The notes: generated by a model not told the origin, from the letters alone. Counted from the stretch's first letter, positions 1-7,223 are shown. The stretch is 9,360 nt of DNA from Gammaproteobacteria bacterium (GCA_030066245.1 JASJBY010000190.1:1-9360), one strand, 5' to 3'. A program made the numbers and translations.

Positions 1-1263
1 CCGGGCGTGGCCGCATCCACGCTGGAGGAGCGGGCTCGAAACCTGGGTCTGGATGACTATGCCTACCGCGGCTTTCCGGTCATCTTCTGGGATCTCTACG
101 GTGAGCAGGGACACCCGGTCAGGGCAACCGTCGCGGACATGGGCCCCCTGCTGCTGGCGCGCATGCTCGGCCTGAACGAGGTTCAGGAAGGTATATTGAA
201 CGTGGCGTTTGCCGTTTCTGACGCCGACGATCTGCCCCTGCTGGACCTCAAGGATCTCCGTGCCATGCTCAACCACGTGGCGGACAACGCGCGGCAATTG
301 CGCCAGCGCTATGGCAACATCAGCAAACAGTCGGTCGGCGCCATCCAGCGTCGACTGCTGGGCCTGGAGCAGCAGGGTGCGGAAGCCTTCTTCGGTGAGC
401 CCGAGCTGGAACTCGCCGACCTGATGCGCACCGACCGCAACGGTCACGGCTATATCAGCATTCTGCGAGCCGAGCGGCTGATTCGCACGAGTCCGAATCT
501 CTACGCAAGCTTTTTGTTCTGGCTCCTCTCGCGCCTGTTCGAGCAGCTACCCGAAATCGGTGATCCCGAGAAGCCAAGGCTGGTTTTCTTCTTCGACGAG
601 GCACATTTGCTCCTGGACGATGCGCCGAAGGCTCTCGTGGATAAGGTCGAGCAGGTGGTCCGCCTGATCCGCTCCAAGGGCGTCGGGGTCTACCTGGTAA
701 CCCAGAGCCCTCTTGACATCCCCGTAGACATCCTGGGTCAGCTGGGCAACCGGATCCAGCACGGTCTTCGCGCATTCACCCCCAAAGACCAGAAAGCGGT
801 GCGTTCAGCCGCCGAGACGTTTCGCGCCAACCCGAGCTTCGATGCCGCCAAGGCCATACAGGAACTGATGGTCGGTGAGGCACTGGTTTCAACCCTGGAT
901 GCGCAAGGCGCGCCCACCGTCGTTGAGCGCACTCTGATCGCGCCGCCCACGTCGCAGCTGGGACCTGCCTCGGCGGAAGACATTCAGCGAGTGCTGGACG
1001 ACAGTCCCGTGCTCGGCAAGTACGACGTGTTGCTGGACCGTGAATCGGCCCACGAACACCTGGAAGCGCGACGTCGAGCCGAAGCCGAGCAGGCGCTCAG
1101 GCGCGGAGACGATACACCCGAAAGAGGTGCAGGCCGTGGCGGACGGCGCCGTCAGAGCATAGTCGAGGCCATGACCAAGAGCGCCGCACGCAGCGTAGCC
1201 TCGACCATTGGCCGTCAGATCGCCCGCACCGTCATGCGCGCCCTGTTCGGAAACCGCCGCTGA
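1..1263 (+). CDS. HerA-like ATPase, YjgR/DUF853 family (5' end outside window)
   Basis: The reading frame is open from base 1, so the gene starts outside the window; the GTG at base 7 is an internal codon. The protein matches what I know of E. coli YjgR (about 500 residues) from the region after the Walker A loop to the C terminus, so roughly the first 80 residues, including the nucleotide-binding P-loop, are missing here. Visible landmarks are HPVRATVADMGPLLLARMLG (bases about 112-171), NISKQSVGAIQRRLLGLEQQ (about 319-378), a Walker B segment LVFFFDEAHLLL with DEAH at 595-606, then KGVGVYLVTQSP and LGNRIQHGLRAFTPKDQKAV, the likely sensor and arginine-finger region. The C terminus is basic (SAARSVASTIGRQIARTVMR) as in YjgR. 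HerA/FtsK-type ATPases act on DNA in several known cases, but the role of the YjgR branch is not established. The family call is firm; the function is not. Confidence 0.93.
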   Translation, partial: PGVAASTLEERARNLGLDDYAYRGFPVIFWDLYGEQGHPVRATVADMGPLLLARMLGLNEVQEGILNVAFAVSDADDLPLLDLKDLRAMLNHVADNARQLRQRYGNISKQSVGAIQRRLLGLEQQGAEAFFGEPELELADLMRTDRNGHGYISILRAERLIRTSPNLYASFLFWLLSRLFEQLPEIGDPEKPRLVFFFDEAHLLLDDAPKALVDKVEQVVRLIRSKGVGVYLVTQSPLDIPVDILGQLGNRIQHGLRAFTPKDQKAVRSAAETFRANPSFDAAKAIQELMVGEALVSTLDAQGAPTVVERTLIAPPTSQLGPASAEDIQRVLDDSPVLGKYDVLLDRESAHEHLEARRRAEAEQALRRGDDTPERGAGRGGRRRQSIVEAMTKSAARSVASTIGRQIARTVMRALFGNRR

Positions 1264-1339
1264 AGCTTCATCTCTGTTAAGGGGGGCTGGGTCCCACGAC
1301 GGCCGACGGCCAGCGGTCCGTAACCGAAATGTGCCATGT

Positions 1340-1376
1340 TAGCGTGGGCTGCGGGGTTCCGGCGGGACCCGCGCTA
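1340..1376. repeat. Long stem-loop between convergent genes
   Basis: TAGCGTGGG (1340-1348) pairs with CCCGCGCTA (1368-1376), giving a 9-pair stem with one G-T pair around a 19-base loop. An inner alternative pairs GCGGG (1351-1355) with CCCGC (1368-1372). It sits between the ends of the HerA-like gene (plus strand) and the pentapeptide gene (minus strand), the expected place for a bidirectional terminator. Neither strand has a following run of T, so it is not a classical intrinsic terminator. It may instead protect mRNA ends. Confidence 0.45.
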
Positions 1377-1391
1377 GCGCGCATATATGGA

Positions 1392-1411
1392 CCCACCCCG
1401 GCCGGGGCGGG
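1392..1411. repeat. GC-rich palindrome in convergent intergenic region
   Basis: CCCCGGCCGGGG (1396-1407) is a perfect 12-base palindrome. It is flanked, after one mismatched base on each side, by CCC (1392-1394) and GGG (1409-1411), making a 20-base imperfect palindrome. It lies 15 bases beyond the stop codon of the minus-strand pentapeptide gene and could form part of its transcript end. There is no T tract. A protein-binding site is possible but nothing supports it. Confidence 0.4.
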
Positions 1412-1425
1412 CAGGGTTGTCAGCC

Positions 1426-1770
1426 TCAGCGGCGGCATCGCAAGCGCGTGCCGTGCTCCAGGGAAAGCTCGATCTCATCGGGCGGCAAGTCCGCAGGAAA
1501 ATATACCCCGGCTATTCTCGCCCCGTGGATGCTGGCGCCCTCTAGGTTCGCTTTGCGCAGGTCGACCCCCCTGAGGTCCGTATCGTGGAAAAAGCCGTCC
1601 CTCAGGTCCAGGCCGTCCGCGTCTATCCCCTGCAGCACCATACCGCTGAAGTCACATCCAGCAAGCCTTGCCGCCTCCCCGCCGGCCTTTCTCTCATTGA
1701 ACTCCTTGATCGCGCCGTCCCGTAGCAGCCGGTACATGGGATCGTCGCTGACGACAGGCTTTTTGGTCAT
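1426..1770 (-). CDS. Small pentapeptide-repeat protein
   Basis: This 114-residue protein has pentapeptide-type repeats in its middle: CDFSG, MVLQG, IDADG, LDLRD, GFFHD, TDLRG, VDLRK, ANLEG, ASIHG, in the A(D/N)LXX style, covering about residues 40-84. Such runs fold into a right-handed beta helix. The N-terminal third (DDPMYRLLRDGAIKEFNERK) is predicted helical, and the C-terminal tail (GVYFPADLPPDEIELSLEHG) is not repetitive. I recall similar short proteins with the same head and tail in other proteobacteria, so it looks like a complete, conserved protein. I prefer the ATG at 1770 because GGAGG lies 4 bases before it; an in-frame ATG at 1785 would add five residues and would place that GGAGG inside the coding region. 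It stands alone, convergent with the HerA-like gene and divergent from the DUF72 gene. The function is unknown. With only about nine repeats it is much shorter than the Qnr/MfpA-type gyrase protectors, so that role should not be assumed. Confidence 0.85.
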   Translation of the reverse strand: MTKKPVVSDDPMYRLLRDGAIKEFNERKAGGEAARLAGCDFSGMVLQGIDADGLDLRDGFFHDTDLRGVDLRKANLEGASIHGARIAGVYFPADLPPDEIELSLEHGTRLRCRR

Positions 1771-1774
1771 GAGG

Positions 1775-1779
1775 CCTCC
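1775..1779 (-). promoter_or_regulatory. Ribosome binding site deciding the pentapeptide gene start
   Basis: GGAGG on the minus strand ends 4 bases before the ATG at 1770. The spacing is a little short but usable. No comparable site precedes the in-frame ATG at 1785, so this site favours the shorter protein. Confidence 0.55.
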
Positions 1780-1947
1780 GTTCATGAGAGTTGCATTCGC
1801 GCCTGGGCGGAATTATTGCCCCAAACGCCGTCGAGAGCCACTGCAGCCCGCAGTGTTTCCCGTCCCGACGCATTTCTGACAGAATTGAGGCCTTCGCCGC
1901 CACTGCACGGAACGCCATGCTGAAACGCGCTCTATGGACCTTAGCCC

Positions 1948-2697
1948 ATGACTGAAAAAGCTGCGGGGAGCATCGCCGCAGGCACCTCAGGCTGGCATTA
2001 CCCCCACTGGAAGAACCGTCTGTACCCCCGTGACCTCCCCCCTACGGCGTGGCTGAGCTTCTATGCCGAACACTTCCCGGCGGTGGAGGTGAACAACAGC
2101 TTCTACCGCCTGCCCGAGGCCGCCACTATCGAGGAATGGGTGACGAACGTACCGGAGAGTTTTCTCTTCGCGGTGAAGGCGCCGCGTGGGATCACCCACC
2201 TCAAGAAGCTTCGAAACTGCGCCGCATCTCTGGACCAGTTCCTGGAGCGCTTGGAACTGTTCGGCCCGCGGCTCGGGCCCGTCCTTTTTCAGCTCCCGCC
2301 CCACTGGCACGCCAACCCCCAGCGGCTCGGCGAGTTCCTGGAACTGCTTCCCATCGGCCGCCGGTACGTGTTCGAGTTTCGCGACCACAGCTGGCACACG
2401 GATGATGTCTATGACCTGCTTGCAGACCATAACGCTGCCTTCTGCATATACGACCTGGAGACATTCACCTCGCCGTTAAAGACGACCGCCGATTTCGTTT
2501 ACGTACGTCTGCACGGCCCCGGAGAACAGGCCTATACCGGCAGCTACGGAAACGCGACGCTACGCACCTGGACAGGTCGCGCGAAGCGCTGGGCGAGCCG
2601 CGAGAAGCGCGACGTCTACGTGTTCCTGGACAATGACGAGCGGGGTTATGCGGTGAAGAATGCACTGCGGATGCGGTCGCAGTTGGGGGAAGCGTGA
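1948..2697 (+). CDS. DUF72 family protein (YecE-like)
   Basis: The protein has 249 residues, the normal full length for the DUF72/YecE family, which adopts a TIM-barrel-like fold. Family hallmarks appear in order: GTSGWHYPHWKNRLYP near the N terminus (about residues 13-28), FYAEHFPAVEVNNSFYRLP (about 38-56), FAVKAPRGITHLKKL (about 73-87), LGPVLFQLPPHW (about 109-120), YVFEFRDHSWHTDDVYDLL (about 139-157), FVYVRLHGPGEQAYTGSYG (about 187-205) and DVYVFLDNDERGYAVKNA (about 222-239). The many conserved aromatic, His, Asp and Glu residues suggest an enzyme, but no reaction is established for the family. The ATG at 1948 gives the expected N terminus, although no clear Shine-Dalgarno sequence precedes it. 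The stop codon is the TGA of the first GTGA unit of a 7-base repeat array that begins at once downstream. The identification is secure; the function is unknown. Confidence 0.93.
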   Translation: MTEKAAGSIAAGTSGWHYPHWKNRLYPRDLPPTAWLSFYAEHFPAVEVNNSFYRLPEAATIEEWVTNVPESFLFAVKAPRGITHLKKLRNCAASLDQFLERLELFGPRLGPVLFQLPPHWHANPQRLGEFLELLPIGRRYVFEFRDHSWHTDDVYDLLADHNAAFCIYDLETFTSPLKTTADFVYVRLHGPGEQAYTGSYGNATLRTWTGRAKRWASREKRDVYVFLDNDERGYAVKNALRMRSQLGEA

Positions 2698-2777
2698 CGG
2701 TGAAGAAGTGATTGGTGAATAGTGAGTAGTGACTGGTGAGTAGTGAATAGTGACTAGGGAATCGTGAGGGGTGAGGG
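2694..2777 (+). repeat. Tandem 7-base repeat array, GTGANNN
   Basis: From 2694 the sequence can be cut into twelve consecutive 7-base units in one register: GTGACGG, TGAAGAA, GTGATTG, GTGAATA, GTGAGTA, GTGACTG, GTGAGTA, GTGAATA, GTGACTA, GGGAATC, GTGAGGG, GTGAGGG. Ten of the twelve begin with GTGA, while the last three positions vary, often as (A/G/C)T(A/G). The first unit contains the stop codon of the DUF72 gene. Because 7 is not a multiple of 3, the TGA and TAG triplets fall in all three forward frames. A shorter copy lies at 8683-8710. It is too short and too direct to be CRISPR, and there are no spacers. Confidence 0.85.
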
Positions 2778-2914
2778 TTGGATGACGTGCGCTGGGGCGG
2801 TTTATCGGGCAGCGGCTTACACCGAGGGTGGCACGGGGGATACGTTGCCCGCCTTTGTTCAAGGGGACCACAGTACGCCGTTACGGTGGATTTGACGAGG
2901 AAGAGTTAGAAAAC

Positions 2915-3022
2915 ATGAAGGCTAGCGTGCGCGAGCTTGCGGAGCGAAATACGCCAGCGCTTCTTGGGCTGATGGTTTTTGTCCTGATGGTGATTCTCGT
3001 CTCTATCGGGATGGTTCGATGA
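2915..3022 (+). CDS. Possible small single-span membrane protein
   Basis: An ATG at 2915 opens a 35-residue reading frame, with a charged N-terminal part (MKASVRELAERNTP) followed by an uninterrupted hydrophobic stretch of about 20 residues (LLGLMVFVLMVILVSIGMV) and a final Arg. This is the layout of a one-pass inner-membrane microprotein. The frame stays open upstream to an ATG at 2828, but that extension has no recognisable motif. The translation start signal is weak: a purine-rich stretch (GAGGAAGAG) lies well upstream of the ATG. I recognise no family. It lies 105 bases before the TfoX_N gene on the same strand and could share its transcript. The hydrophobic pattern could also be chance. 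Confidence 0.4.
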   Translation: MKASVRELAERNTPALLGLMVFVLMVILVSIGMVR

Positions 3023-3127
3023 GCGGTTCCTGGGAAAAAGCTCTGTTTTCGATCCAGATTCACAAGAACACAGCGAGCGTTCGGCGAGAGAACGGGACGG
3101 ACTGGAGAGTTCCCGATTAGACCGCTG

Positions 3128-3466
3128 ATGGTACAACAGCCAACGAGTGAGTTCGTGGACTACCTGAAAGAAGCGTTTCAGGCATTCGGTCCGGTGGCTA
3201 TCCGCCGAATGTTCGGCGGGCACGGCATCTTCTTCGAAGGTGTGATGATCGGTCTGGTGGCCGATGAACGGCTGTATCTGAAAGCAGATGCGACGACCGT
3301 GCAGGAATTCACCCATCGGGGCCTACCCCAATTCCAGTATGCCAAAGGCGGCAGGCTCGTGGGCATGTCCTACTACCTGGCGCCTGACGAGGCGCTGGAT
3401 GAAGCGGCGGTGATGCAGCGCTGGGCGAAGATGGCGTATGAGGCTGCGCTGCGCTCGCGAAAGTGA
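3128..3466 (+). CDS. TfoX N-terminal domain protein (TfoX/Sxy family)
   Basis: This 112-residue protein consists almost entirely of a TfoX_N domain. It opens with a helix (EFVDYLKEAFQAFGPVAIRR), followed by the family signature MFGGHGIFFEGVMIGLVADE (about residues 28-47), then LYLKAD and the region ending in GRLVGMSYYLAPDEALDE. Full-length TfoX/Sxy of E. coli and Haemophilus, a competence regulator acting with CRP, also has a C-terminal helix-hairpin-helix-like domain; this protein lacks it, as do many stand-alone TfoX_N proteins whose role is unclear. The ATG at 3128 fits the usual start of the domain, but the Shine-Dalgarno match is poor (a GGAGAG about 18 bases upstream). No competence genes are nearby, so a role in DNA uptake should not be inferred from the name. 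Confidence 0.9.
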   Translation: MVQQPTSEFVDYLKEAFQAFGPVAIRRMFGGHGIFFEGVMIGLVADERLYLKADATTVQEFTHRGLPQFQYAKGGRLVGMSYYLAPDEALDEAAVMQRWAKMAYEAALRSRK

Positions 3467-3812
3467 ACGATCGACGTCGACGTGTCGGACCCGGTCCGCG
3501 ATTTTCCCTGCGCTTTGCTGGTGAGTCCCGCCGCACCCTCCCTGGCTCGGCGGGAGCCGACAATTGCACGCCGCACTTCCCTGGTCGGCGCGCCCTTGAC
3601 GATGAGGCCTTCCCCTTGTTGCAGAGCACTTGCCCCGCAATTCCCCAGCAATCACCGGGCCATTTTCTCCACCTCCCCGGAGAGCCTGAAAACCATTATC
3701 TTTACAATAGATTAGCGTTGGGCGCCCAATTGTTGCAGCGCACCGAAGACACGGGTCATTGCACCCCGTTGAAGCATGCGGCCCATAGCCTGCACCAGCC
3801 GTGGGCAAGTGG
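3467..3812. other. 346-base stretch with no convincing gene
   Basis: This gap separates the end of the TfoX_N gene from the end of the convergent TPR-CHAT gene. The open frames that cross it show no family motif and run antisense into the CHAT gene. Inverted repeats visible here are CCCGCCG/CGGCGGG around 3528-3555, TTGGGCGCCCAA at 3718-3729 (a perfect 12-base palindrome) and GCCCA/TGGGC at 3781-3806, just beyond the CHAT stop codon. None is followed by a T run, so a terminator is plausible but not shown. A short AT-rich patch lies at about 3694-3714. Confidence 0.6.
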
Positions 3813-6800
3813 CTACCGTGGCGGCCCGCCTTCGCCGACCACCACGAAGGGCGCCCAGTAGGCGGGGTGTGCATAGCGGGGATCGGCCATGAGGAGGAGG
3901 CCAGCTCTCCTCAATGCCTCGGCCCGACCGATGCCGGGCTCCTCCGCGAGGATACGGAACAACCCCGTGGTCAGGGCAACGGTGGCTTGCGAATCCACAG
4001 CCCAGTGGGAGACCAGCAGCGACCGGCTGCCGGCATAGATAAACGCCTTCGCCAGCCCCGACAGTCCCTCAGCCCCCGGGGTGCCGTCAGCCGCCGCTGT
4101 GTTGCAGGCCGACAGGACGACCCAGTCCGCGTTGAGCTCAAGGCCTGCCACCTCGCTCGCCGTCAGCAGACCGTCGTCCTGGGTCGTGCCGGTGTCCGGC
4201 GGAGTGAGCGCGAGGGCCGGCTCGGCGAGCCCGCTGAATTCGCCCGCCATCAGCCCATGTGTTGCGAACGCGACGATCCTGTATGCGGACAGGGGCATGG
4301 ACTTGACCCGGGCCTCGGTGGCGAAGTGCCGCAGATGCAGATCGGTATCCTGCGCACCCAGGGAGCGGGCAATGGCTCGCAGCTCGTCCTCGGTTTCGGG
4401 GAGCCGGGGAAGCCTGCGAAGCTCCGACACAAGGGCAAGGCCGCCGCCCCGGAACAGGGCGGTCGGGGCGGGCGCGACGTCCTCGCCGGCGGTGCCCGCG
4501 AACAGGGGATCACCGAAACCGATGAACGGCTTGCGCGCAGGCGAACCCTCGCGGGCGCGGCGCAAGGCCCGTAAAGACGCCGACGAAGGCAGCACAGTAA
4601 ATGCGTAACGTTTGGCCAGCCAGGCGACGCCGGCCAGGTCAGCGGCGCTCCCCACATTCAGCTTCGGTGGCTCGCTCACCAAAGCGGCCAGCGGAATACC
4701 GGTAAGAGCCCCGTCAGGCACCACCAGGATATGCTGAACGCCATCGAGCAGGGGCTCAGCCGGCGCCAGCACTTTCAAGTACAGACCATGGGCAGCCCGG
4801 AACAGCCCTGCGCCATGCTCTTTACGGCGCGTCACGCCCCTTTCGCCGCCCGTCCGTTGCAGCGCTTGGCGCAGACGGCCGACCTCCTGCTCGAGAGCGT
4901 GGCGGCCGATGCCGAGCTTGCGGACCCCGGCCATTTCGGGCCGCACTACCCATAGAAAGCTCCCCTCCTCGCCGACCAGATAAGTCACGAGTGCTTCACC
5001 CGGCGCCAGCAGTCTCGCAGCCTCGCGCTGCGGAAAGGGTTCCGCGCTTACCAGCTCCTTGTAACGGGGGAAACGTGCGTCCAGGGAAGCGCGTAGGCCG
5101 GTCAACTCGGCGTCCACTGAATGCAGCTCGGTGCGCAGGCGTGCCTCGCGCTCCGGGTCCCGCTGGGAAGACGGCCGCCCCGCTGCCCTGACCAGCGCTC
5201 TGTCCAGGGTGCGCCACCGCTCGCTGCGGTCCTGTGCTCGACGCACCATGACGGCCAGCTCATCGTCTCCTGCCGCGAAGCGGGCGGTCATGCGCGCCAG
5301 GGCGTTTGCGGTTCCCGTGGCCTTCGCCAGCTGCACGACCTCGAAACCCTCGGCCACCAGGGACTCTTCACCCTCGGGCTGCTGCGCCAGCAAGTCGGCG
5401 ATGATCTGCACATGCCGCAAGAAGGCCGCCCGCACGTTGCGCTGTTCGCTGAGCGCCCCCGTGGAGCGTTGCGTGCCCACTCGAGTCGTCCTGGCGCGGT
5501 GTATGGCGCTACTGCGGCGTACAAGCGCCAGAGCCTCCGACAGGCGGCCTTGCTGGCGTTGCAGACCGGCGAGGTTCGCGGCACTGCTCGCCACCTCCGG
5601 GTGCTCGCCGCCGAGCGCCTGCGCCGAGAGGGTCAACGCCCGCCGGTAAAGCCGCTCGGCCTCAAGGTATTGTCCTTGCGCCTCGTAGAGGGCCGCCAGG
5701 TTGTTCAGGGCTCTGGCCACATCCGGGTGCCGGGTGCCCAGCGCTTGCTCGTAGACAGAGATCGCGCGCCGCAGCAGGGGCTCGGCCTGCGCCGACCTGC
5801 CCTGCGCGTCGTACAACGCGGCGAGATTGTTGAGCGCGGTCGCTACGGCAGGGTGGGTGGCACCGAGAGCACGCTCGCGGATCTCCAGCGAGCGCCGGTA
5901 ACGGCGCTCCGCTTCTTCCCAGCGTCCCTGCCGCTGACGGAGCATCGCCAGGTTGTTCAGGTCCACCGCCACCTGCTCGTGCTCGGGGCCGAGGAGCTTC
6001 TCGTCGAGCGCCAGAGTCCGCTGCAGAAGAGGCTCGGCCTCGCCGTAACGGCCCTGCGCCTGGTACAGCATGCCAAGACTGCTGAGCGCGGTGGCCACAT
6101 CCGCGTGCTCGGTGCCAAGGGCCCGCTCCCGAATCACCAGAGAGCGCCGATACAGGGGCTCCGCCTCGGCATACCGACCCTGAGCCTCGTAGAGCAGGCC
6201 CAGATTGTTGAGGGCCTTGGCGACATTGAGATGGTCGGCGCCAAACGCCTTCTCTAAGATGGCGATTGCCCGCTGATAACGGGGCTCGGCCTCCGCGTAA
6301 CGGCCCTGGGCGCGGTACCTTTCGGCGATGCCTAGCAGGTCCGTGCCAACCTCGGGGTGCTCCGGGCCCAGCATTTTCGTGTCGATGGCAAGCGCCCGCG
6401 CGGAGAGGGGTTCGGCCTCCTCATGGCGGGCCAGGGCATCGTTGACCGCGGCCAGATTGTGCAGCGTCTGGGCAACATCCGGGTGCTCCTTGCCAAGCGC
6501 CGCCTCCCGCAGCGCCAGGGCCCGCCACAATCTGGCCTCGGCTGCCTTGTACCGCCCCTCCACGTAGGCCAGGATGCCCAGGTTATTGAGGCTGGTGGCT
6601 GCGCCGGCCCTACCCGCATCCCCGGCCTGCTCGAACACCGCCAGCGCTTGCTCGAGCAGATCCCGTGCTTCGCCGTAGCGGCCCAGCAAGCGATACAGCT
6701 CGGCAAGGCTGTTGAGCGTTCGCGCGACACTCGGGTCTTCCGCTCCAAAGGCCGCCTTCCTGATCTCCAGCGCACGCTTGAGCGAGACCTCCGCCTCGGC

Positions 6801-7181
6801 GTAGCGACCCCGCGCGAAGTGCAGCGCGGCCATATTGGCATGCGCCGTGGCCAGCAGGGGATGTTGGGGACCCAGGGTTTGCGGATAGATTGCGAGGGCC
6901 CGCGCCGAGGCGTTCGCCGCCTCATCGTACCGACCCAGTTTCTGGAGCACGACGGACAAGCCATCCAGGCTCTCGGCAAGCTCAGGGGTTGCAGCGCCGA
7001 GCTCCTCGGCTTCCTGCACCGCACGGCGCAGCGCCTGAGCCGCCTCCCCGTAGGCGGCGCGCCCGAAAGCCGACTGCGCCATGTCCATATGAGCCTGCCA
7101 GCCCGCCTCGTCGGCCGCTGCGGCAACCAACCACAGACAGACCGCGAAGGCCGGCAGCGCGAATGCGTGGAGGTCTCGCAT
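3813..7181 (-). CDS. Exported TPR-CHAT caspase-like protease
   Basis: I start this 1122-residue protein at the ATG at 7181, because the next residues form a signal peptide: Arg and Asp in the n-region, a hydrophobic core (FALPAFAVCLWLVAAAA), then DEAGWQ, with cleavage likely near residue 22. A TTG at 7223 could add 14 residues but would spoil the signal sequence. Residues about 30-560 hold about 13 TPR units of the kinesin-light-chain type, mostly 42 residues apart, each marked by GRYxEAE and often ALGxxHPxVA...LNNLA. A helical linker follows (about 565-715). The C-terminal 400 residues are a CHAT domain (clan CD, caspase/separase-like) with the catalytic pair in place: His975 in IVAFATHGL (codon 4257-4259) and Cys1026 in VVLSACNTAAADG (codon 4104-4106). 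The end, YWAPFVVVGEGG, is typical of CHAT. The M48 protease gene ends 42 bases upstream, so the two are probably cotranscribed. TPRs probably bind a partner that controls the protease; substrate and trigger are unknown. Confidence 0.93.
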   Translation of the reverse strand: MRDLHAFALPAFAVCLWLVAAAADEAGWQAHMDMAQSAFGRAAYGEAAQALRRAVQEAEELGAATPELAESLDGLSVVLQKLGRYDEAANASARALAIYPQTLGPQHPLLATAHANMAALHFARGRYAEAEVSLKRALEIRKAAFGAEDPSVARTLNSLAELYRLLGRYGEARDLLEQALAVFEQAGDAGRAGAATSLNNLGILAYVEGRYKAAEARLWRALALREAALGKEHPDVAQTLHNLAAVNDALARHEEAEPLSARALAIDTKMLGPEHPEVGTDLLGIAERYRAQGRYAEAEPRYQRAIAILEKAFGADHLNVAKALNNLGLLYEAQGRYAEAEPLYRRSLVIRERALGTEHADVATALSSLGMLYQAQGRYGEAEPLLQRTLALDEKLLGPEHEQVAVDLNNLAMLRQRQGRWEEAERRYRRSLEIRERALGATHPAVATALNNLAALYDAQGRSAQAEPLLRRAISVYEQALGTRHPDVARALNNLAALYEAQGQYLEAERLYRRALTLSAQALGGEHPEVASSAANLAGLQRQQGRLSEALALVRRSSAIHRARTTRVGTQRSTGALSEQRNVRAAFLRHVQIIADLLAQQPEGEESLVAEGFEVVQLAKATGTANALARMTARFAAGDDELAVMVRRAQDRSERWRTLDRALVRAAGRPSSQRDPEREARLRTELHSVDAELTGLRASLDARFPRYKELVSAEPFPQREAARLLAPGEALVTYLVGEEGSFLWVVRPEMAGVRKLGIGRHALEQEVGRLRQALQRTGGERGVTRRKEHGAGLFRAAHGLYLKVLAPAEPLLDGVQHILVVPDGALTGIPLAALVSEPPKLNVGSAADLAGVAWLAKRYAFTVLPSSASLRALRRAREGSPARKPFIGFGDPLFAGTAGEDVAPAPTALFRGGGLALVSELRRLPRLPETEDELRAIARSLGAQDTDLHLRHFATEARVKSMPLSAYRIVAFATHGLMAGEFSGLAEPALALTPPDTGTTQDDGLLTASEVAGLELNADWVVLSACNTAAADGTPGAEGLSGLAKAFIYAGSRSLLVSHWAVDSQATVALTTGLFRILAEEPGIGRAEALRRAGLLLMADPRYAHPAYWAPFVVVGEGGPPR
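5500..7095 (-). repeat. TPR-coding tandem repeat, 126-base period
   Basis: This part of the CHAT gene codes for the TPR array. Units recur about every 42 codons (126 bases), each recognisable on the plus strand by reverse-complement forms of the GRYxEAE codons such as CCTCGGC(A/G)TA. The units between about 5640 and 6420 are the most alike, which suggests expansion by duplication. One unit junction (about 6595-6640) breaks the pattern: the usual LGxxHPxVA linker is replaced by AGDAGRAGAATS. Recombination between units could change the copy number. Confidence 0.7.
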
Positions 7182-7223
7182 GTTTCCCACCGTGCTCGTC
7201 CAGGCTCCACCTGCACCACCCAA

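Noticed and set aside
1874..1884. Palindrome TTCTGACAGAA in the divergent gap between the pentapeptide and DUF72 genes
   Set aside because: It is only 11 bases, does not fit the LexA spacing (CTGT-N8-ACAG), and could easily arise by chance.
2694..2777. Possible CRISPR array
   Set aside because: Units are 7 bases, contiguous, and lack spacers.
2842..2870. Possible dispersed repeat around CCGCCTTTGTTCAAGGGGAC
   Set aside because: It recalls CCCTTT/AAGGGG-type intergenic repeats seen in other genomes, but only one copy is in the window and pairing is poor.
3463..3861. 132-codon plus-strand frame whose GTG overlaps the TfoX_N stop codon
   Set aside because: The overlap looks like translational coupling, but the protein has no motif, is rich in Pro, Arg and His, and runs antisense into the 3' end of the CHAT gene.
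3323..3874. 183-codon minus-strand frame overlapping TfoX_N
   Set aside because: It crosses the TfoX_N gene in the opposite direction and has no recognisable domain; TfoX_N has a strong family match.
3801..4574. 257-codon plus-strand open frame opposite the CHAT domain
   Set aside because: It is antisense to the most conserved part of the CHAT domain, including the His and Cys codons, and is low-complexity in Gly, Arg and Gln without a recognisable family.
5121..6257. 378-codon plus-strand open frame with internal repeats
   Set aside because: Its repeats are the complement of the TPR repeats in the CHAT gene. It is a shadow frame.
7182..7223. Upstream TTG start for the CHAT gene, directly after the M48 stop codon
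   Set aside because: It would place 14 Gly- and Trp-containing residues ahead of a well-formed signal peptide that begins exactly at the ATG at 7181.
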